From Helopsaltes ochotensis (lineage: Eukaryota > Chordata > Aves > Passeriformes > Locustellidae), in assembly GCA_013400155.1 (NCBI GenBank), contig VXBM01001312.1, positions 124,001 to 188,000 on the forward strand: a stretch of DNA of 64,000 bases. The letters are read 5' to 3'. Both the position numbers and the translations under genes were made by a program. Shown in pieces: positions 49,131-63,190 of this stretch. Position 1 is the first letter of the stretch; each line of letters begins with the position of its first letter. The notes under the pieces were generated by a model. The model did not search any database and had not been told where the DNA came from. It saw only the letters and a program-made list of their open reading frames with translations.

Positions 49131-50657
49131 TGTATTGGTTTAGCATAGATGGTAAAAAAAAAAAAACAATTAGTGATCTACTTTAAAATTGACAGCCAGA
49201 TTAACCAATAGGATGCAGGTATACACCTCTGGGAAAACAGGGTTTAAATACAAAGAAATTTCTGGGTGTGGCCTCTTTTTCACCATGGCCGGGTAGGGAG
49301 TGGCCGCGAGGGCTTGGGCCCTGCTCCCCCAGCTGGATGGGCCAGGCTCAGCCGCGGCTGGAACCCTGGCAGGGCTGAGCTGAGCTTCTACCCCCGAGCC
49401 CGGTGACTGCTGGCAGGGACAGGGCAACCATGGCTTTTTAAAATGCAGCTGACTCTGGGGCTGCCCCGTGCTACCGGCCGGGCCGGGGGGAGCCACAGCT
49501 GTTCACATCCAGCCAAACTTAGGCCTGCCCCACACCGCTGGCTGGGCCGAGGGAAATGTTCCCCGGGCCCCCCGGAAAGCAGCACCGAGCCCAGACTGGG
49601 CTGGGCCCACCCCTGTGGGACCCAGGGGTGGGGAAGGGGAGAGGCCCTGGACACGTGGTGGATTTCAGCCGCCTTTTCCAGCTTCCCTCACTGGTATGGA
49701 TTTGGCATGGAGGCAGGACTTTCAAAACTTGGCCATCTGCAGGCCCAGGCAAGGAATGTTAACTCTTTCTTGTCACAGACTGAGACCTTTTTTAGACTCC
49801 AACCCTTCTCAAAGGGAGAGGAAAGACCAAATTGGAGATATGTAAAGGGACAATATGAAGATATCAAAGTCAGTAAAGGAAAAGTGACTCCTTAAGTGGA
49901 AGAGATGGTGAACTGCCTTAATTTTAGGCTGAAAATCTCCTTTGATTTGTGGCAACAGATTGCAATATTTCTCTAAATCATGAACTTTGAAATTGGGGAG
50001 ATGCTTTACAGTTTTCACGCAAAGAGTTTCTTTATTAAGTGAATATTAGACTAAAAAAAAACTGTGATCTGGTGATCCTATGAGATGTTTTAACAGAGTA
50101 AGTTGAGAAGAAAACTTTGGCACCAGTGAAGAAGAAGATATTTGTTTTCTGAACATGAAGAAGCCTTTGTTGCGGAGCTATGCGTGTTTAAAAGGTGAAA
50201 TCCCAGTGTGAGTCCACGGCCCATATGCAGCCATCAGAAGCCTGCGTGGCTGGGAATTTTCCAGAATTGCAGATTCTCAGGCAGGCTTCTTTTGTGGAGG
50301 TGGGAGACACAGACTGTGTCTCTTGTGGAAAGTTACCATAACTGTAGGAGAGAGTTTCTCTCTTTAAGGGACCGAATCAAAAGACTATTTTGTGGGTGGT
50401 ACTGACTTGGAGTTTCTGAGTTCTGTCTCTTTACATTGTTTGTAGGAAGTAAACTGTTAGTATGGAGAAGGGTGGTGCTTTTGAGAAGTTTCAATATTTT
50501 TTGTTCTCTTTTTAATGTGTGTTAATAAATCTAACTGTTTGGTTTTTTAAGTTGAGCCTGTTTTGCCTTTATTCTAATCCTATTCCACACTAAGAAATTA
50601 TTTGGACCACTACGCAACATTTAGCAGGCAAAATTCGGTGAATGTGAAACCACTACA
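49131..50657 (+). mobile_element. ERVL-like solo LTR, 1527 bp, with 5-bp TSD
   Basis: Starts TGTATTGGTTT and ends with the complement of TGTAGTGGTTT, so the 11-base inverted ends match at 10 positions. It is flanked on both sides by caggt (49126-49130 and 50658-50662), a perfect 5-bp target duplication; 5 bp is the size usual for ERVL elements. The TGTxTTGGTTT start is like that of common avian ERVL LTRs. It has a GC- and CpG-rich block (about 49285-49680) and AATAAA at 50524-50529 followed by a T/GT-rich U5. No internal genes are present. The 150-codon open frame at 49443-49895 only reflects the GC-rich block. Confidence 0.88.
50524..50529 (+). terminator. Poly(A) signal of the ERVL-like LTR
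   Basis: AATAAA about 130 bases before the LTR 3' end, followed by a T-rich segment (ggttttttaagttgagcctg), the expected R/U5 arrangement. Confidence 0.7.
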
Positions 50658-50680
50658 CAGGTCCATGGCCAGTCCGAGTT
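50658..50680 (-). mobile_element. Remainder of CR1 after LTR insertion
   Basis: The second target-duplication copy plus about 15 further bases (caggtccatggccagtc) continue the CR1 text broken off at 49130. Beyond about 50680 no CR1 similarity is visible, so the CR1 was 5' truncated here. Confidence 0.6.
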
Positions 50681-53600
50681 CCCTGCCAAGTTGCTTTCCA
50701 GCCAGCTGGCCACCAAGTTAATTCTTTGTCTGTTGTTAATAGATAAACACAGTCCCACTCACCTGACTGGCACCTACAGCACTTTAGAGTTTGGCTATAA
50801 TTTTAATTTAGAGAGGATGCATAATCACCTCTAGGTACTGTAAATGTTGCTCATGCAAATGCGCATCTACTGCAGGAAAAGCAAGACTAAATTAAGTATT
50901 CAGACATCATCAATGCTGATCAGACAAAAAGGATAGATTTTCTTTAATGAAGAAATAATGTGTTGAATTACATTGAAGTTTATTTTAAATGAATACTTCA
51001 TTAAGTGTGAAATGGAGACTTATTTATCAGCCTGCATAACAAATGATACAATGTAGAAGCAGACTGGCTTATTAAATGCATATTATTACTGGTTTTACTG
51101 TGATGGTACTTCATGCAAGTGCCGTGAAGGAGGTCAACAGAGAGAAGGACAACAGATAAAGAACTGAAAGATCAACAGACACAGAGGCAATGTTAGTCAT
51201 CCAGTCACACAGCCACAAAACTGGAAGCTCAATCCAAATCTCCCAAATTCCAATCTATTCATGTCTTTGAAGCTAGGTATTAAAAAAACTTGGAAAAAAA
51301 TCCTTCAGATTTTCTCAGTGTGTTGAACTAAAAACAACCCCGAGGATGGCTGGATTTCAGTTCTGTTCCAAGCTAGATACCTATTTAAATTTGCACCAAT
51401 TCATCTGTCTTCCTCCAAAGACAGACTCTGATTTAAGATCAGACAAAGCTGGGATCCATGACCCTAATCCAGCCTTCTGCATTTGAGGTAGGAGCTCTTC
51501 TGAGACAACTGACCTGAAACACCTGCTGAAGTGCCATTACTTTCTGTGGAAAACTAAAGGAAAAATGAGACCAGGTAAAATCACAGACTTGCCGTAAAAT
51601 TGGATGATTCATGCCTTGGAGGACTCTACCTCTCTCCAAAACAGGGAACAAGGCTTCCTGCCTCGATGACTTGCTTAAACCATACCACACCACACCTTTT
51701 AGATGGCTAGCTGATAGCAGAGATGTACCCAGCAGGATCTGTCCCATTCAGAGGTCTATTTTCCTCATGATTGCAAGCTATTAATGTAATTCTGAACTTG
51801 ATTTGCAGGCTCATATCAGCTGGAAAACAGTGTGCAAAAGCTCTTAAAATGACAAATGAAAAGAATTAAGGTAGAGGAGAAATGGACATCAATGCTTTCT
51901 CATATCCATTTGAAGCAATAAAAGGAATGCTTTGATCACTTCTCTTTCAGATTAACTATCCTCCTTTTTTGGAGAGATCTTTTCCTCAGAGATGACAGGA
52001 AAAGTACCTTGAATGAATGCAGTATAAATTTCATAGGAGCAGTAAATAAAGCATAACTTTTCACTAAAGTTTTCTAAGTTATTGGAATTACAGATTATTT
52101 TAATAGCACTTTGCTCATATACAGCATAAAAGTCTGATCTTGAAGAAACAAATTAAATACCAGTTCCCAGAAGCCCCACCTCTGTATGCTACTCTTCTGA
52201 AAGACTTTTTCCATCATAGTCTCTGCATATCATCAGGAGAAACCCTGTAAGTCACCAAAACCTCATGAAAAATTCCTGCCTGCCATATTATAGCCTTGGT
52301 AATTATTGCTGAATTTAGTAGATTTTATTATGTGTGATTTGAACAACGCATGTACTGGTGTAAAGCTTGAGATATCTACCAGTTAAAACCATTTAACACC
52401 TTATTTAACTGACCAATATTATTGCCTTCCATGATTATTTGACTATGGGACTTCTGTGATCTTCATGTTTGTTCCGAGGACTTATTCTTCCTGAGGTACT
52501 GCCATCTGTCAGTTCTTAAACAACAAAGAAAAAGCTAAGCACAAACCAAAAAAATATTGCTCATAGAAAAACACTCTTGAGTCATGTTCCCTTATAATTG
52601 TGATGAACATGATTTTCAAAAATATCAGTCAAATGTAACACATACTCTTGACTACCTTGGAAAACCTGAGCTTTTTGGGTAGGGTTTGGAGTATTTTTAA
52701 CTCCTCTGGAACATATGGACCTGTGGATTGCACTTGGTGAGTTTTTGACAATGGAAGCAGAAAAGGTGCAGAGAAGAAGCTCACAATATCCTGTTGTGAC
52801 CAGTCAGGAGGTACAGGATTCATGAAAAAAAAGTTTCATCACACCAGGAGGAATGCTGATCCTCTAATAAGTATGGTCAGAGAAGTAAACTGATAGCAGG
52901 TTGCTGGGAGAAGGTGTGTTACCAGATGGAGTATTTCCTCTGGCAGAAAAGGAGACAAAAGCATGGATCTGCATCTTCCCCTATTACTAATGTTTTAACT
53001 CAGCTTTCAGCCCAAAGTGAAAAGAGAAGTTAACTGTGAATATCCTTAAAAAATAATGTAATCAAAGGCATAATTGTTCACTGTTGTAAACAGAACAAAA
53101 ATAACCTAGTCCATGCCAGCAGGCATGCAAACCAATGTCAGCTGGGATTTGGTAGGATAAGAGCTAGGACATGTGGAACAGTCTGGTAGGGAGATTGGAA
53201 AAGCGAACTGAGAAATGTACGGGGTCGGACAGCACAGCCTGAGCTCTGCTGCTGCATACCCTGCCCATGCCCTCTGAATGCCACAGGGCACTAGGAGGGA
53301 GCAGAGAGAAGCAGTCATTTTGCCTGGCAAGGCACAGCACAAAGAAAGGTCAGGATGAGTGGAGTTGGAGCTGAGCTCACCATGAGTGCAGCCGCAGCAC
53401 CTGATCTCCAGCTGTGCTCCTGAGACACGGCACAGCCCCGAGCCAAAACACTGAAACACATCTTGGAGGCACTAGGTCATGGGGAAAATCCTGGGCAGTG
53501 CTTGGCATTGTTAAGAGTGTCATGGGAGGGTAGAAGAGACTAAAAGGTGAAAATAATTTATTTTAAATTGTGAAGTTGATTTTGAAACGCATGATTTGCT

Positions 53601-56600
53601 GTGCATAGTCTTTATCTGTCACATGAACATGGAGATTGCCACAGTGGAACAAATCAGTCCGATTTAATTAATTACTTGATGCTTCATAGAAAACAGAATG
53701 ATAAAATAGTCTTCTTATGCCCTGTCACTGGCCTATGCATCGAAGCATAAAGATTACTAGCTTTTCTTGTTAGTCATTCAGTTTGCTTGTGGATGGCCTA
53801 ATTTTCCATATTATTCCTGATCCCTTTTTCCCTCTTGGCTCTAAAAATTTTAAAGAAATAAACAAATTCACTCTATTTCAAAATGTAATCCGTGTTTTGC
53901 CTTTCACTTCAGTTCAAAACTATTGCTATCTATCATGTTTGCCTTCCTTCCTGACAAAGAAAACTCAGCAAAGGGATGTTAAAATATCAATGAGGGCTAT
54001 TCAAGTATTTCTCTGCAAATTACAGATAACTACTTTATTTTTATGATGACTGCAATCCAATCAGAAAAAATCCACTGTTAATCTTCAAATTATATATAAA
54101 ATTTCTCTAAATTGTGTGGCATTCCATAAGCATGCTTTTCCAGATATTTTAAGAGTTGGCTTAAATGGGCTCAATTAATGTCTCATTTTGGAGATATCTA
54201 AAGTTGTCTCTTTTTCAGAAAGCAATGACCTCTCCCCTCTATAAACTAGGTGCTGTCTGAACACAAAAGACTGACTTAAAATCACTGAGAACTTTAAAAT
54301 AGAAATAGAATTTAAAAAAAATACCTCTATAATTTCAATGTACTGAAGCAAATTATTTCTCTCTAGGGTTTCTTGGATGTCACTTACCAAAAATCTGCTT
54401 GGAGGAGATCTGAAAAATACTCCTTAAAACAAGCAGTGTCATGTGCTTCAGCACAAAATAACACCCAGCATCCTCTGGAAATTATTCTTCCTAGGAAAGC
54501 CTGCTGCTAAGCAGGGCTCTTCTGAAACAGCTTATCTATTTGCTGAGACCACCTAGGAATATGGATGGGGAATTGGAAATTTGATTCATAGCCTATTCAA
54601 ATAAATAGTAATTCCAACTTATTCCTACAGGCTCTGCCTTCAGATATTTAGCAAACAACTTTTAGTTATTAGCTTGGCTTGCAGCTAAATCATTTGCTTG
54701 ACAGAATTCCTACACAGTGAATCCTTCTGCAGCCTACATCCCATCTTGCAGGCCTTGGTCTTGCTGAGTACCACCTGTGTATAAGGAAGAGAAATAATTT
54801 TCAGAGTACTTTGAATAAATTAACCTGCCACAAGAAATCTGGCATTTCCTTTGCTCTTGTCAGTCTTCTTGATCCCATCTTAAAAGATCAGATGTTGATA
54901 CCATTGACAGCTTTATTATTACGAAGTGACAGCATGTGTCAGAAAATCAAAAGAAAGCACAGCAAGAATATGAAAAGGTTAAAAGCAATAGAGACAACAT
55001 TACTGTTGCCATGGTACAGATCAGCATCTAGCAAAGCCAGCAGGGCAGTAGCAGTGACAGCCAGAGCTCAGGCAGCTTCCTTGTCTCAGATAATTCCAAT
55101 AAATGTCTGGAAAGGGGCAGAGATCATCCTGCTGAGTCCTAGTCTGAGGGTGGACCCAGTGAGAACCAAGCCGACAGCTTAGTCTGAAAAGTCAAAGCTG
55201 ATGAGGAAGGGATGCCCCAGCCCTCCCCAAGCTGCAGGGACAGCCACTTAGTTATTTACTTCAAGGGCTGCCAGCCATGTTTTGGCAGTGGCTCTGATAA
55301 GCCACCGAATAACACTTTATCACTTGCCAATTCTTGACCAGTTCACGGAGCACATTGAAAGAATGGGCCATTAATCACATCAAAAGAGAAACAAACACTC
55401 TTGGTATTTCCGACTCTGAAGTCCATGAGGGGAAAGCAAGTCAAAAGCAGCTTGTTTTCCAGTTTTGAGCTTCCCAACATTCTTTATTTTGATCATTCTA
55501 AACATTTTGCCTGCTTCAAGACATAAATATTGTAGAAAGCCAAAGAAATAGCCAATTTAATGTTGGTGGAAAATTAAAACTGGATAAAAAGTTGTATCGT
55601 GTTATTCCAAATAAATACTTTTATTTCCTATTATTTTCACCTTCTGTCTATTTTTGGATACCCTGTCCCAGAAGTATTTCTTTCAATTGAGGGTCATAGC
55701 AGAGCATCTGCAATGAACTCATCAGCTAAACAAGGAAGTAGGATTATAGGAAGAGGTAAATCTTTTTATGCTCATGACTGAGCCTCCCTGTACCCAAGAC
55801 CATGGCAGAACACCAACCTTCCTGCAAAAAAAGCTGTACTCAGAGTGACTCTCTTTGAAGAACTGAGTATACAGCTTCAACCAAAGCATTTGGCTCTAAC
55901 ACAGTAACAGTCTTTAAATTCATTCCTTTGGGAACAACACATATGAGTTTTTTATGTCTTCCAATTATAAGTTTTTTATGAAAGCTTTTACCAGAACAAA
56001 CACATCAGCTCACTGGCAGAAGCAGCCTAAGCAACCTCCCAATATTTTTGAAGGCACAGAGGGACCCATTGCAAGGGACCAGACAGGCTGTTACAGAAGA
56101 GGACCCTTGTATTTCTTCCTCCTCACCTTTGACATCACCTACCTTTTCCTGCTATTCATACCACATTGCTGTGTCATGAGGAGTGACAACACTGAAGCAG
56201 ATCAGTCAGAAAACCAACCTGCTGGGCAAGACATGGTCTTGTTTTAGAAATGCAGAAGGTAGAACGGCACAATCCACCTGAAGACCATCTCCAGCCTCTG
56301 CCTGCCAAGGTGATGAAACACTGCTAACAAGGTCGAAGAACATTAAATCCTCTATAGAGCACCCCACATTCTCAGCGTGGGGCAAGGGGTAACAGGTCTT
56401 TTTAGCCTCCCACCTCAGTGCCAGGGGTAGTATGTAGGACAGCCCTGTACATGTGTACATCACATGGCAGGGTGTTTCAAATCTTTTCCATCAGTCTGAA
56501 GTTTGGTAGTGCACAGGTGTTCAACAATTACTGTCCTTTAGTCTGTCACTCTTGTACCTTGTCTTAATATTTTCCTAACACTGCAAATATTGAGCCAAAA

Positions 56601-57465
56601 CAAATCCTGCTTTGCAGGGAATGCAGCTTCTTTGACATCAAATGAAGTTATGCATAGCAAAATGATGCAGAAACTGATCATTTGTTTCTAGTCTGTCCCC
56701 ACAAAAAAGTTTCTCCCCACCTACAACATTTTTTGAAGAGTAAAAATCAGTAAATTTCCCATAAAATCCCATATAATGCTAATCAGAGAAGGTCCTAAAA
56801 ATGTACACATCCTTCACGTCTTCTTTGCAAATCCTGTGCCAGCTCCCACTGCTCTGCAATGCTATCAGGAACACAAATGAGACTCTTGGTATATACATTA
56901 TTGCAAAGTCATTAATCTGCTTAGGGACCACCTGAGTTTTGATTCTCACAGAGAAGGGAGGAAATTTTGTAACAGGAGAAATTTAGGAACATCACATTTA
57001 CAGAAACATCACATGAAAATACACACAGAGCAGTTTTGACAGACAGCTCAGTGTGTTTCTTCCATATTCTCTTTAGTGTTTTTCATAGGCTTTGCAATCA
57101 AATGAATGGAGATCTTATTTCTATTATGCTCTCAGATTGCTTCCACAGAGGCAGAGCCATCTTCTAGAATCCAGGCCAAACTAAGAGACTTATTTGGATT
57201 CAAATCCTTCCCCTCACAAGGATTTCTTAATCTTCAACTCAGGAAAGATTTTTCAACCTGCCTGCCACGATGCCACTATCAAAACTTCCCAGCTTTGAAA
57301 GTATCCCTTGGGGTTAGCCAGTTGGAGGCGTCATGTGCTGAACATTTCTCAGAATCTGCTAAATATAACTCCAGTGTTTGACTGAGTATTAGAAAGTCAC
57401 TAACCTACAGAAGGATGAAATGTTCTTTTCAATCTGAAGTTGCAAAGAAAACATAAACGTGAAGT
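50681..57465. other. Long stretch without recognised genes or transposons
   Basis: About 6.8 kb. A GC-richer patch at 53215-53460 carries a 117-codon minus-strand open frame (53106-53459) without any recognised domain. The 123-codon plus-strand frame at 54811-55182 is equally unsupported. Confidence 0.5.
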
Positions 57466-57610
57466 TTTGTGAAACACTGGACATTGCCAAAGGAGGTGGA
57501 GAACTCACTATCCCTGGAGGTGTTCAAGTTGTCAAGGTGGTGATTGGTCAAAGGTTAAACTCGATGATTCCAGAGATCTTTTCCAATCTAAATGATTCTG
57601 TGATTCTGTG
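57466..57610 (+). mobile_element. CR1 LINE 3' end
   Basis: gaaacactggacattgccaa, aactcactatccctggaggt, gttaaactcgatgattcc and gatcttttccaatctaaatg, followed by two octamers (attctgtgattctgtg): a short, strongly 5'-truncated CR1 on the plus strand. Confidence 0.92.
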
Positions 57611-60600
57611 AAATGCAACTTGTGATATAACAAAAGGTTTGGTGAAACTTCGATTGGAGCACCAGGTACAAGTATGGGCAGTGTACATGAAGAAATAGTC
57701 ATCACTGGGAATCTAGAAAAGAGCAGGCTGGAATAAATTCCATACTTATGGGCACAATGAGGCACTGGAAAAGGACAGCTGAGAAGACTGTGGAGTCTAC
57801 AACCAGAGCTTTTAAGAAAATGTTGAATAATTAGGAATCATTAATTATATAGACACAAATTAATTCTGGCTGAGTGAGGAAAGACAAGCTAAAGAGACTC
57901 TCAAGGCTGGGATTTCTTTTGTTCCCTAAATGCTTTGTTTTTATGACAATCCACATTCAGGTTAAGATAAACTGCTGCAGCATTTTACTCAGACAGGCTG
58001 TATAATGTAGGAAGGAAAAGCTATTTAATTCAGCTTGCTTTCCTGTGCAAAGGAACCAAGAAAATGGCAGATCCAACATTGCTAGGTCTTAATCCAAAGC
58101 AGTTGGTAACTGGCATCTTTAAGGGGTGTGTAAGAAAATTGTCTGGACGTCATGGGGACAGCCAGCCTCACTTAGCTCCTTCTCTAATCCAGGTATTTTT
58201 GCTGAGAAGTAGGATGAAGGGGGTCATCTTCATCTTCAATCTTAACTATGTCTCTTTAAAGCTTTTTACCATTTCAGCTAAAGTAAGACTAATTCAGACA
58301 GCTCAGTGGTGGGTCTTCAGTTTCTTCCAGCTTCCTTTATGCATATGGGCACAAATGCCACACACGGTTCACAGAATAATTTCCCTCTTCCTCATCAAAT
58401 AAAAGTTATCTTTCTTGTCACTCTTAAGTCTTTAATTAATAGATTTTTTAAATTAAATTATTAATAGATATCGGAATCTTACTTGTCTGTACTAGGCATG
58501 CCCTTACTACACCAGCTGATTGCTATCTCAGGTAATTAAGCCACTGCTTCAAGCAGGAGACAAAGGGAGGCCATTCACTGGCCTAGGAGCACACATACTT
58601 CAGGCCTCTAAGGCAAGAGGGTTGATAGAAATTACAAACATTCATCTGCTCTGGGACAAATCAAGGACTCGGTTTCCTAGAAGTTGTTCTCCCAGAAACA
58701 CTCTCAGAATCTGACCCAGCAATCCATTAAGTTAAAGAGCAAGCAAACCAGCAACGTGCAGCTGAGCCATCTCTCAGACTCAGTAATGACTCAATTCCAA
58801 ATTATTTATGCTGAATACAAATAACATCAGCACATCCTCAGGAAAATCAAATCCCCATAAATCTGGGCAAAAGGATTCCAAACAGGTTTTTTTGTAATGA
58901 CATAAGTTCGCTAATACCAGAGAAGAGAAAAATTTACAAACTTTCTTCAAGATATTGTTTCTACTAGTGTGTAACAGAGCTCTTCTAAAATAAGTGGATC
59001 AAGCATTGATCTCACAGATTACATGACTTAAACACCTACAGGAAAATGTCTTTTCAATGTCCAGAAATCCATCCTTCCCAGGGAAAGTGCCTTCTCTCTT
59101 ACAGTCCCTGACTTAACCCTGAGCATTGAGATTTTGTCCTGCAGAGCATTTATGCCCTGCTGGCTCACAGCATCACCTCTTGTCCTACCAACAAAAGACT
59201 TGAGCCCAACAGTTTAGCTAAACCATAACATTAAAAGTATCTCCATGTACTGGTATTTTGTATCCTTCCCTAACTGATGTCAAAACTAATGGAATCGCTG
59301 ACACAGGAATTAGAATCAAATTAAGAAAAAAAATGTTATAAATCTCAGAACCAAATAATTGTCTCAAAGTAAAAGAAAGAAAGAAAATTAAGCTACCTTC
59401 AGCAGAAAACAGTCTCCATATTTCTGTCTTAGGCATTTCCAACAGAACTGAACTTAGGATAGAGTTAAGGAGAACTTATGATCGATTTAAGCCATGCTTG
59501 GGTAACAGGAGATATAATAAATAACAGACATGGTAGCAGAAGCAATAATGTTTTTATACTGCCATCTGGAAAAGCTTATTAGTATTTTTTCCATTTTGCA
59601 ATTTTCCCCATAGCAGCGTTAAAGAATGACACATACTCTACCTGTAGGGTTTATGAGAAAGGGACCGCATGCTTTCTACATGAGAAGATATTCACAGTCT
59701 TTGCACCATCAAATCAGCAGTTTCCTAACTCTATATAACTTGTTGACCCAGCAAATATGTGTTCTGGACAGTGTACTTGCCAAATGCTGGTCACTGGGCT
59801 GTTAGTGCCCATTGTTTCCTGCCAAACAAAACTGAAGTATGTGCCTTTTTAATGAAATTGCATAGAAAGACATGTTAGAGCTTTCTAATAAAAAAAGAAA
59901 AAAAATTCTTAGGATGAAATCACAGCTCTTTATTCAAGCAGTATCACAATCAACTTGATGATGTTTCAGTTTTTCTATTCCTAGCAGCTGTGGATGCAGA
60001 GCAAGCCCAAACTTCATGCAATGTGGTCTCTTTTGTCTGACATTTTGTATGTAGATTGTTTCCAAAAGGCTTCACTGAAGTAAAAACACAGCCAGAGGGG
60101 AACATAGGAGAGTCTGAGAGAAGTGAAAAAGAAGAGCACAGAACTGGAGACTGAAGAGGCAAATAGATACAGGTATTCTTGAAGGCAGTCACTGCAGAGG
60201 ATGACAGTCAGAAAGACAAGGCTAGGGAAGAGCCTCTGCATAGAAGTGGAGGAAAAGGTTCATGGAAGTTTAGCAGGAACCCTAAATCTGACCTTATATC
60301 ATACCAATCACTTCTTGAAGGTATTTCACTTGGAATGAGGGCTGCCCTGAAGCTCTCAGCAGATCAAACTAGCAGGACATCCTTGAGGACAAGGTTTCAT
60401 ATGAAGCAGAGCAAAAGTAAAGGGAAATAACTTTTCAAGTAATCAATCTAACATAAACTAATAGAGACAGATGAACCATACACCTGTTTTTCAGCAGTGA
60501 AAGAAATTAATTACACAGTGAATTCAGAACTGCATTTTGAGTCTAGTACTAACTGTGGGTTCTGTTCTCTGCCATATGCTTAAACTAATTAGATGAGATA

Positions 60601-61607
60601 GTAACAGAACAAAACTGTTTAAATTTACTATGACTGCCATTAGAAATGCCTGACAAACTGCAAGTAAATAGGCATTTCAAAAACAGCAGAGCAACACTAA
60701 ATAGCTATATTCAGCTATTCTGCAGTGTTATGTATAAAAGGAAAATTCCTTAGTTAATCTTTATAATTTACATAGATATTGCTATATTAGGCAAAATATT
60801 GGTTACCATTAACTGCTGCACATTTTTATAGAAGTTGTTACTATCTTCCTTTTAACACAGAAGAAATTTAGAGAAATTTACCATAGACATTTAAATGTAC
60901 CTGTGTTTAAAATCTCAAAAGAAGAAAGGAAAATTTTAGAAAAGGGATTAATTTAAGTTATTTATACATGGTAAAGATACCTGCTTCCACTGCAAAGCAA
61001 ATGTTCTAGAAAAAACTCTTCCCATATCTAGTCTATACAATGACTATGCATTGAAGCAATAACACAGATGCTGCAGGGCTTTGTCCTTGCATACATTTAG
61101 ATTTCTGGATCTTAAAATTAATACCTTCTGAGTATTCATAATGCAATTATTTAAACCAAATTACTTGATTAGAATGCCGTGTTAATATAAGAATCTTGCC
61201 GTTTAGATTTTGCTCTCAACTATCTCCCCTTTTCCCTGGGTAATCATCATTACAGTAATGACAACAATAAAGGCCCATATGTTTCTTTGTCTCACACGCT
61301 GCTGATTGAGGGAGCGTGGTGCAAGTTAATGCAAAATGAGCTTCACAGCTCACTGTGCCAGATAAAGATGCCTACACAGAATTACATGAGAGCAGCCGTG
61401 GACCCAAAAAGCAGAGCATCCTGGAAGGCTGACTGCAGAGATGGGGGCATGGTTCAGTGGGGGTTGAAGAATCAGCAGGGAGAAGGAGAGAACACACTTA
61501 ACACAGGCTCTGCCATGTGATTGCTTAATCATAACCACAGATACCTACATTTGTTAAGATGAAAGAAGCTAATGCTATCTGATGGGGTATTAATGTTCAA
61601 TGTGCAG

Positions 61608-61756
61608 GAAGCACACGTTGCAGATGTGTAAGCCAGCACAAAAACAATGTTTTGAAAGCTGGCAGCTCCTCGAATTGAGGTCATTCATGTCTGTAACCCA
61701 CCTCTTGTCTGGAGGCACATTTACCACTGGTGCAGCTGTGCTGGAGCAGTTCTGCC
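61608..61756 (+). other. Exon-like segment with strong splice donor, uncertain
   Basis: Bounded on the left by tgcag (with a poor pyrimidine tract) and on the right by a perfect donor, CAG/GTGAGT, at 61756/61757. One frame stays open across all 149 bases and ends on a codon boundary at the donor (...AVLEQFCQ). I recognise no protein family, and such signals also arise by chance. Confidence 0.15.
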
Positions 61757-63168
61757 AGGTGAGTGTGGTTCATGGCAGCACTGGGTGATTTTGTACAGCA
61801 GTACGGCGAACTGGGTCTGCACCAAGACTTTGCACTAGGAAAGGCTGAACCTCAGGTGCAGTTCAGTTGCCAGGGTATGAAAAATCAGCACAGATTCCTG
61901 ACCTGCTGCTGTGGTTGCTGTAATACAGACCACAATGAAGAGCAGATTAAGAGCAAGGTTTATGAGAAGATCAGGTGCCACATAATAGGAAGATCTTTGC
62001 AATAGTTTTTCCTGTCCAGAAAGGTAAGGATTTTTTCATGGATTTACTTCAGCACTTCTGCAGTTATGCAAACAGTTATCTTTTTGTTCTGCCCAAAAAC
62101 AACATTGGGCCTTGTCATACAGCAGCACAAGCTCTTCTCCCGGTTTTACTTACTTTTTCCCACTTAACCCAAACGTTTTTTGCAAGACAGGAGAACACCT
62201 ACCTCCATCTTCTTGCTGTGCTCCTTGCAATGTAAGAAAACAGAAGGTGGTTGGCTTTTTCTTTTAAAGGCTAATCTTGATGTGTCATTCCTTGATGTTA
62301 GATGCCCCTTGTGCTGCACACTGTAATTTTCCTCTTAGCAATATAAATTTAATCTAGGCTGTTTAGCAGAAAAATCCTATGCACGGCTGGCAATGGTCAT
62401 TTGAGTGTATACACATGCTATGGTGTCCTGTATGCTTAAACAGCTACTCAGTATGTCCCCTGATAATAAGTACAAAGATGCCTTGAAAGCAAAAATACCT
62501 TCCTGGCACTGCCTTTATGTTTAAATTTTTCTCATGAGTAATGATTAAATATTGCACCCATGAGAAACAGAGAGAAAACAAAGAACAAAGAGAGAAAGAA
62601 CCACTACAATGCTAGATGAACTAAATTGCTACTGCCATCTCAAATACTTTATGAGGTTCAATGTGTGTATGGGGAAATCACTGGCATGCACATTTTCAGA
62701 CTAAACACTACTTTTCATGAACTTCATTCATGCAAAGAGACACTCAGTTTAAAATAACTTGGCCTTGGTTTCTTTAGAGGTGCTGAGCATTACTGTTTCA
62801 CATTGACCTGAGTGTCTGCTATGGATGCTTCACTTTTCTGAAAACCAGTCCCATACTGCCCGTAAACCATTTCTATTTGCATCTGAATATGTGCACCTCA
62901 ATGTATAGCAAGTAATAAAATTGTTTTTTCCAGTGTTCAAAAAAAGAGAGGTAAAAAATGTCACTGGAGTTCAAAGTATCATTGATTGGACTCACATTTC
63001 AGTTGTTGATTTGGGAGAAACTTTCTCTTCCAAAGAGACGCTGGCCTCATTTACACTGACAGCAGAAAGGAAGGACTAGTTCCTTAATTTAAAGCAACTC
63101 TATTACATTCATAAAGAAGAAGGAAGAACAGGGATTTTTACATAACCTTTGTCCTCCCTCTTCATACT

Positions 63169-63190
63169 AAAACAAAACAAAACAAAAAAA
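63169..63190 (+). repeat. Short (AAAAC)n repeat
   Basis: Four AAAAC-type units ending in an A run. Confidence 0.8.

Noticed and set aside
49170..49895. Several overlapping 70-150-codon open frames on both strands
   Set aside because: They lie in the GC-rich part of the ERVL-like LTR, where stops are rare; nothing resembles a retroviral or cellular protein.
53106..53459. 117-codon Cys-rich minus-strand open frame
   Set aside because: It sits in a GC-richer patch; no spaced cysteine pattern of a known family, no signal peptide and no splice borders that I could find.
61763..62005. Open frame with a CCCGCC cysteine cluster
   Set aside because: 80 codons without a recognisable domain; it starts just after a splice-donor-like site, so it would be intronic if that donor were used.
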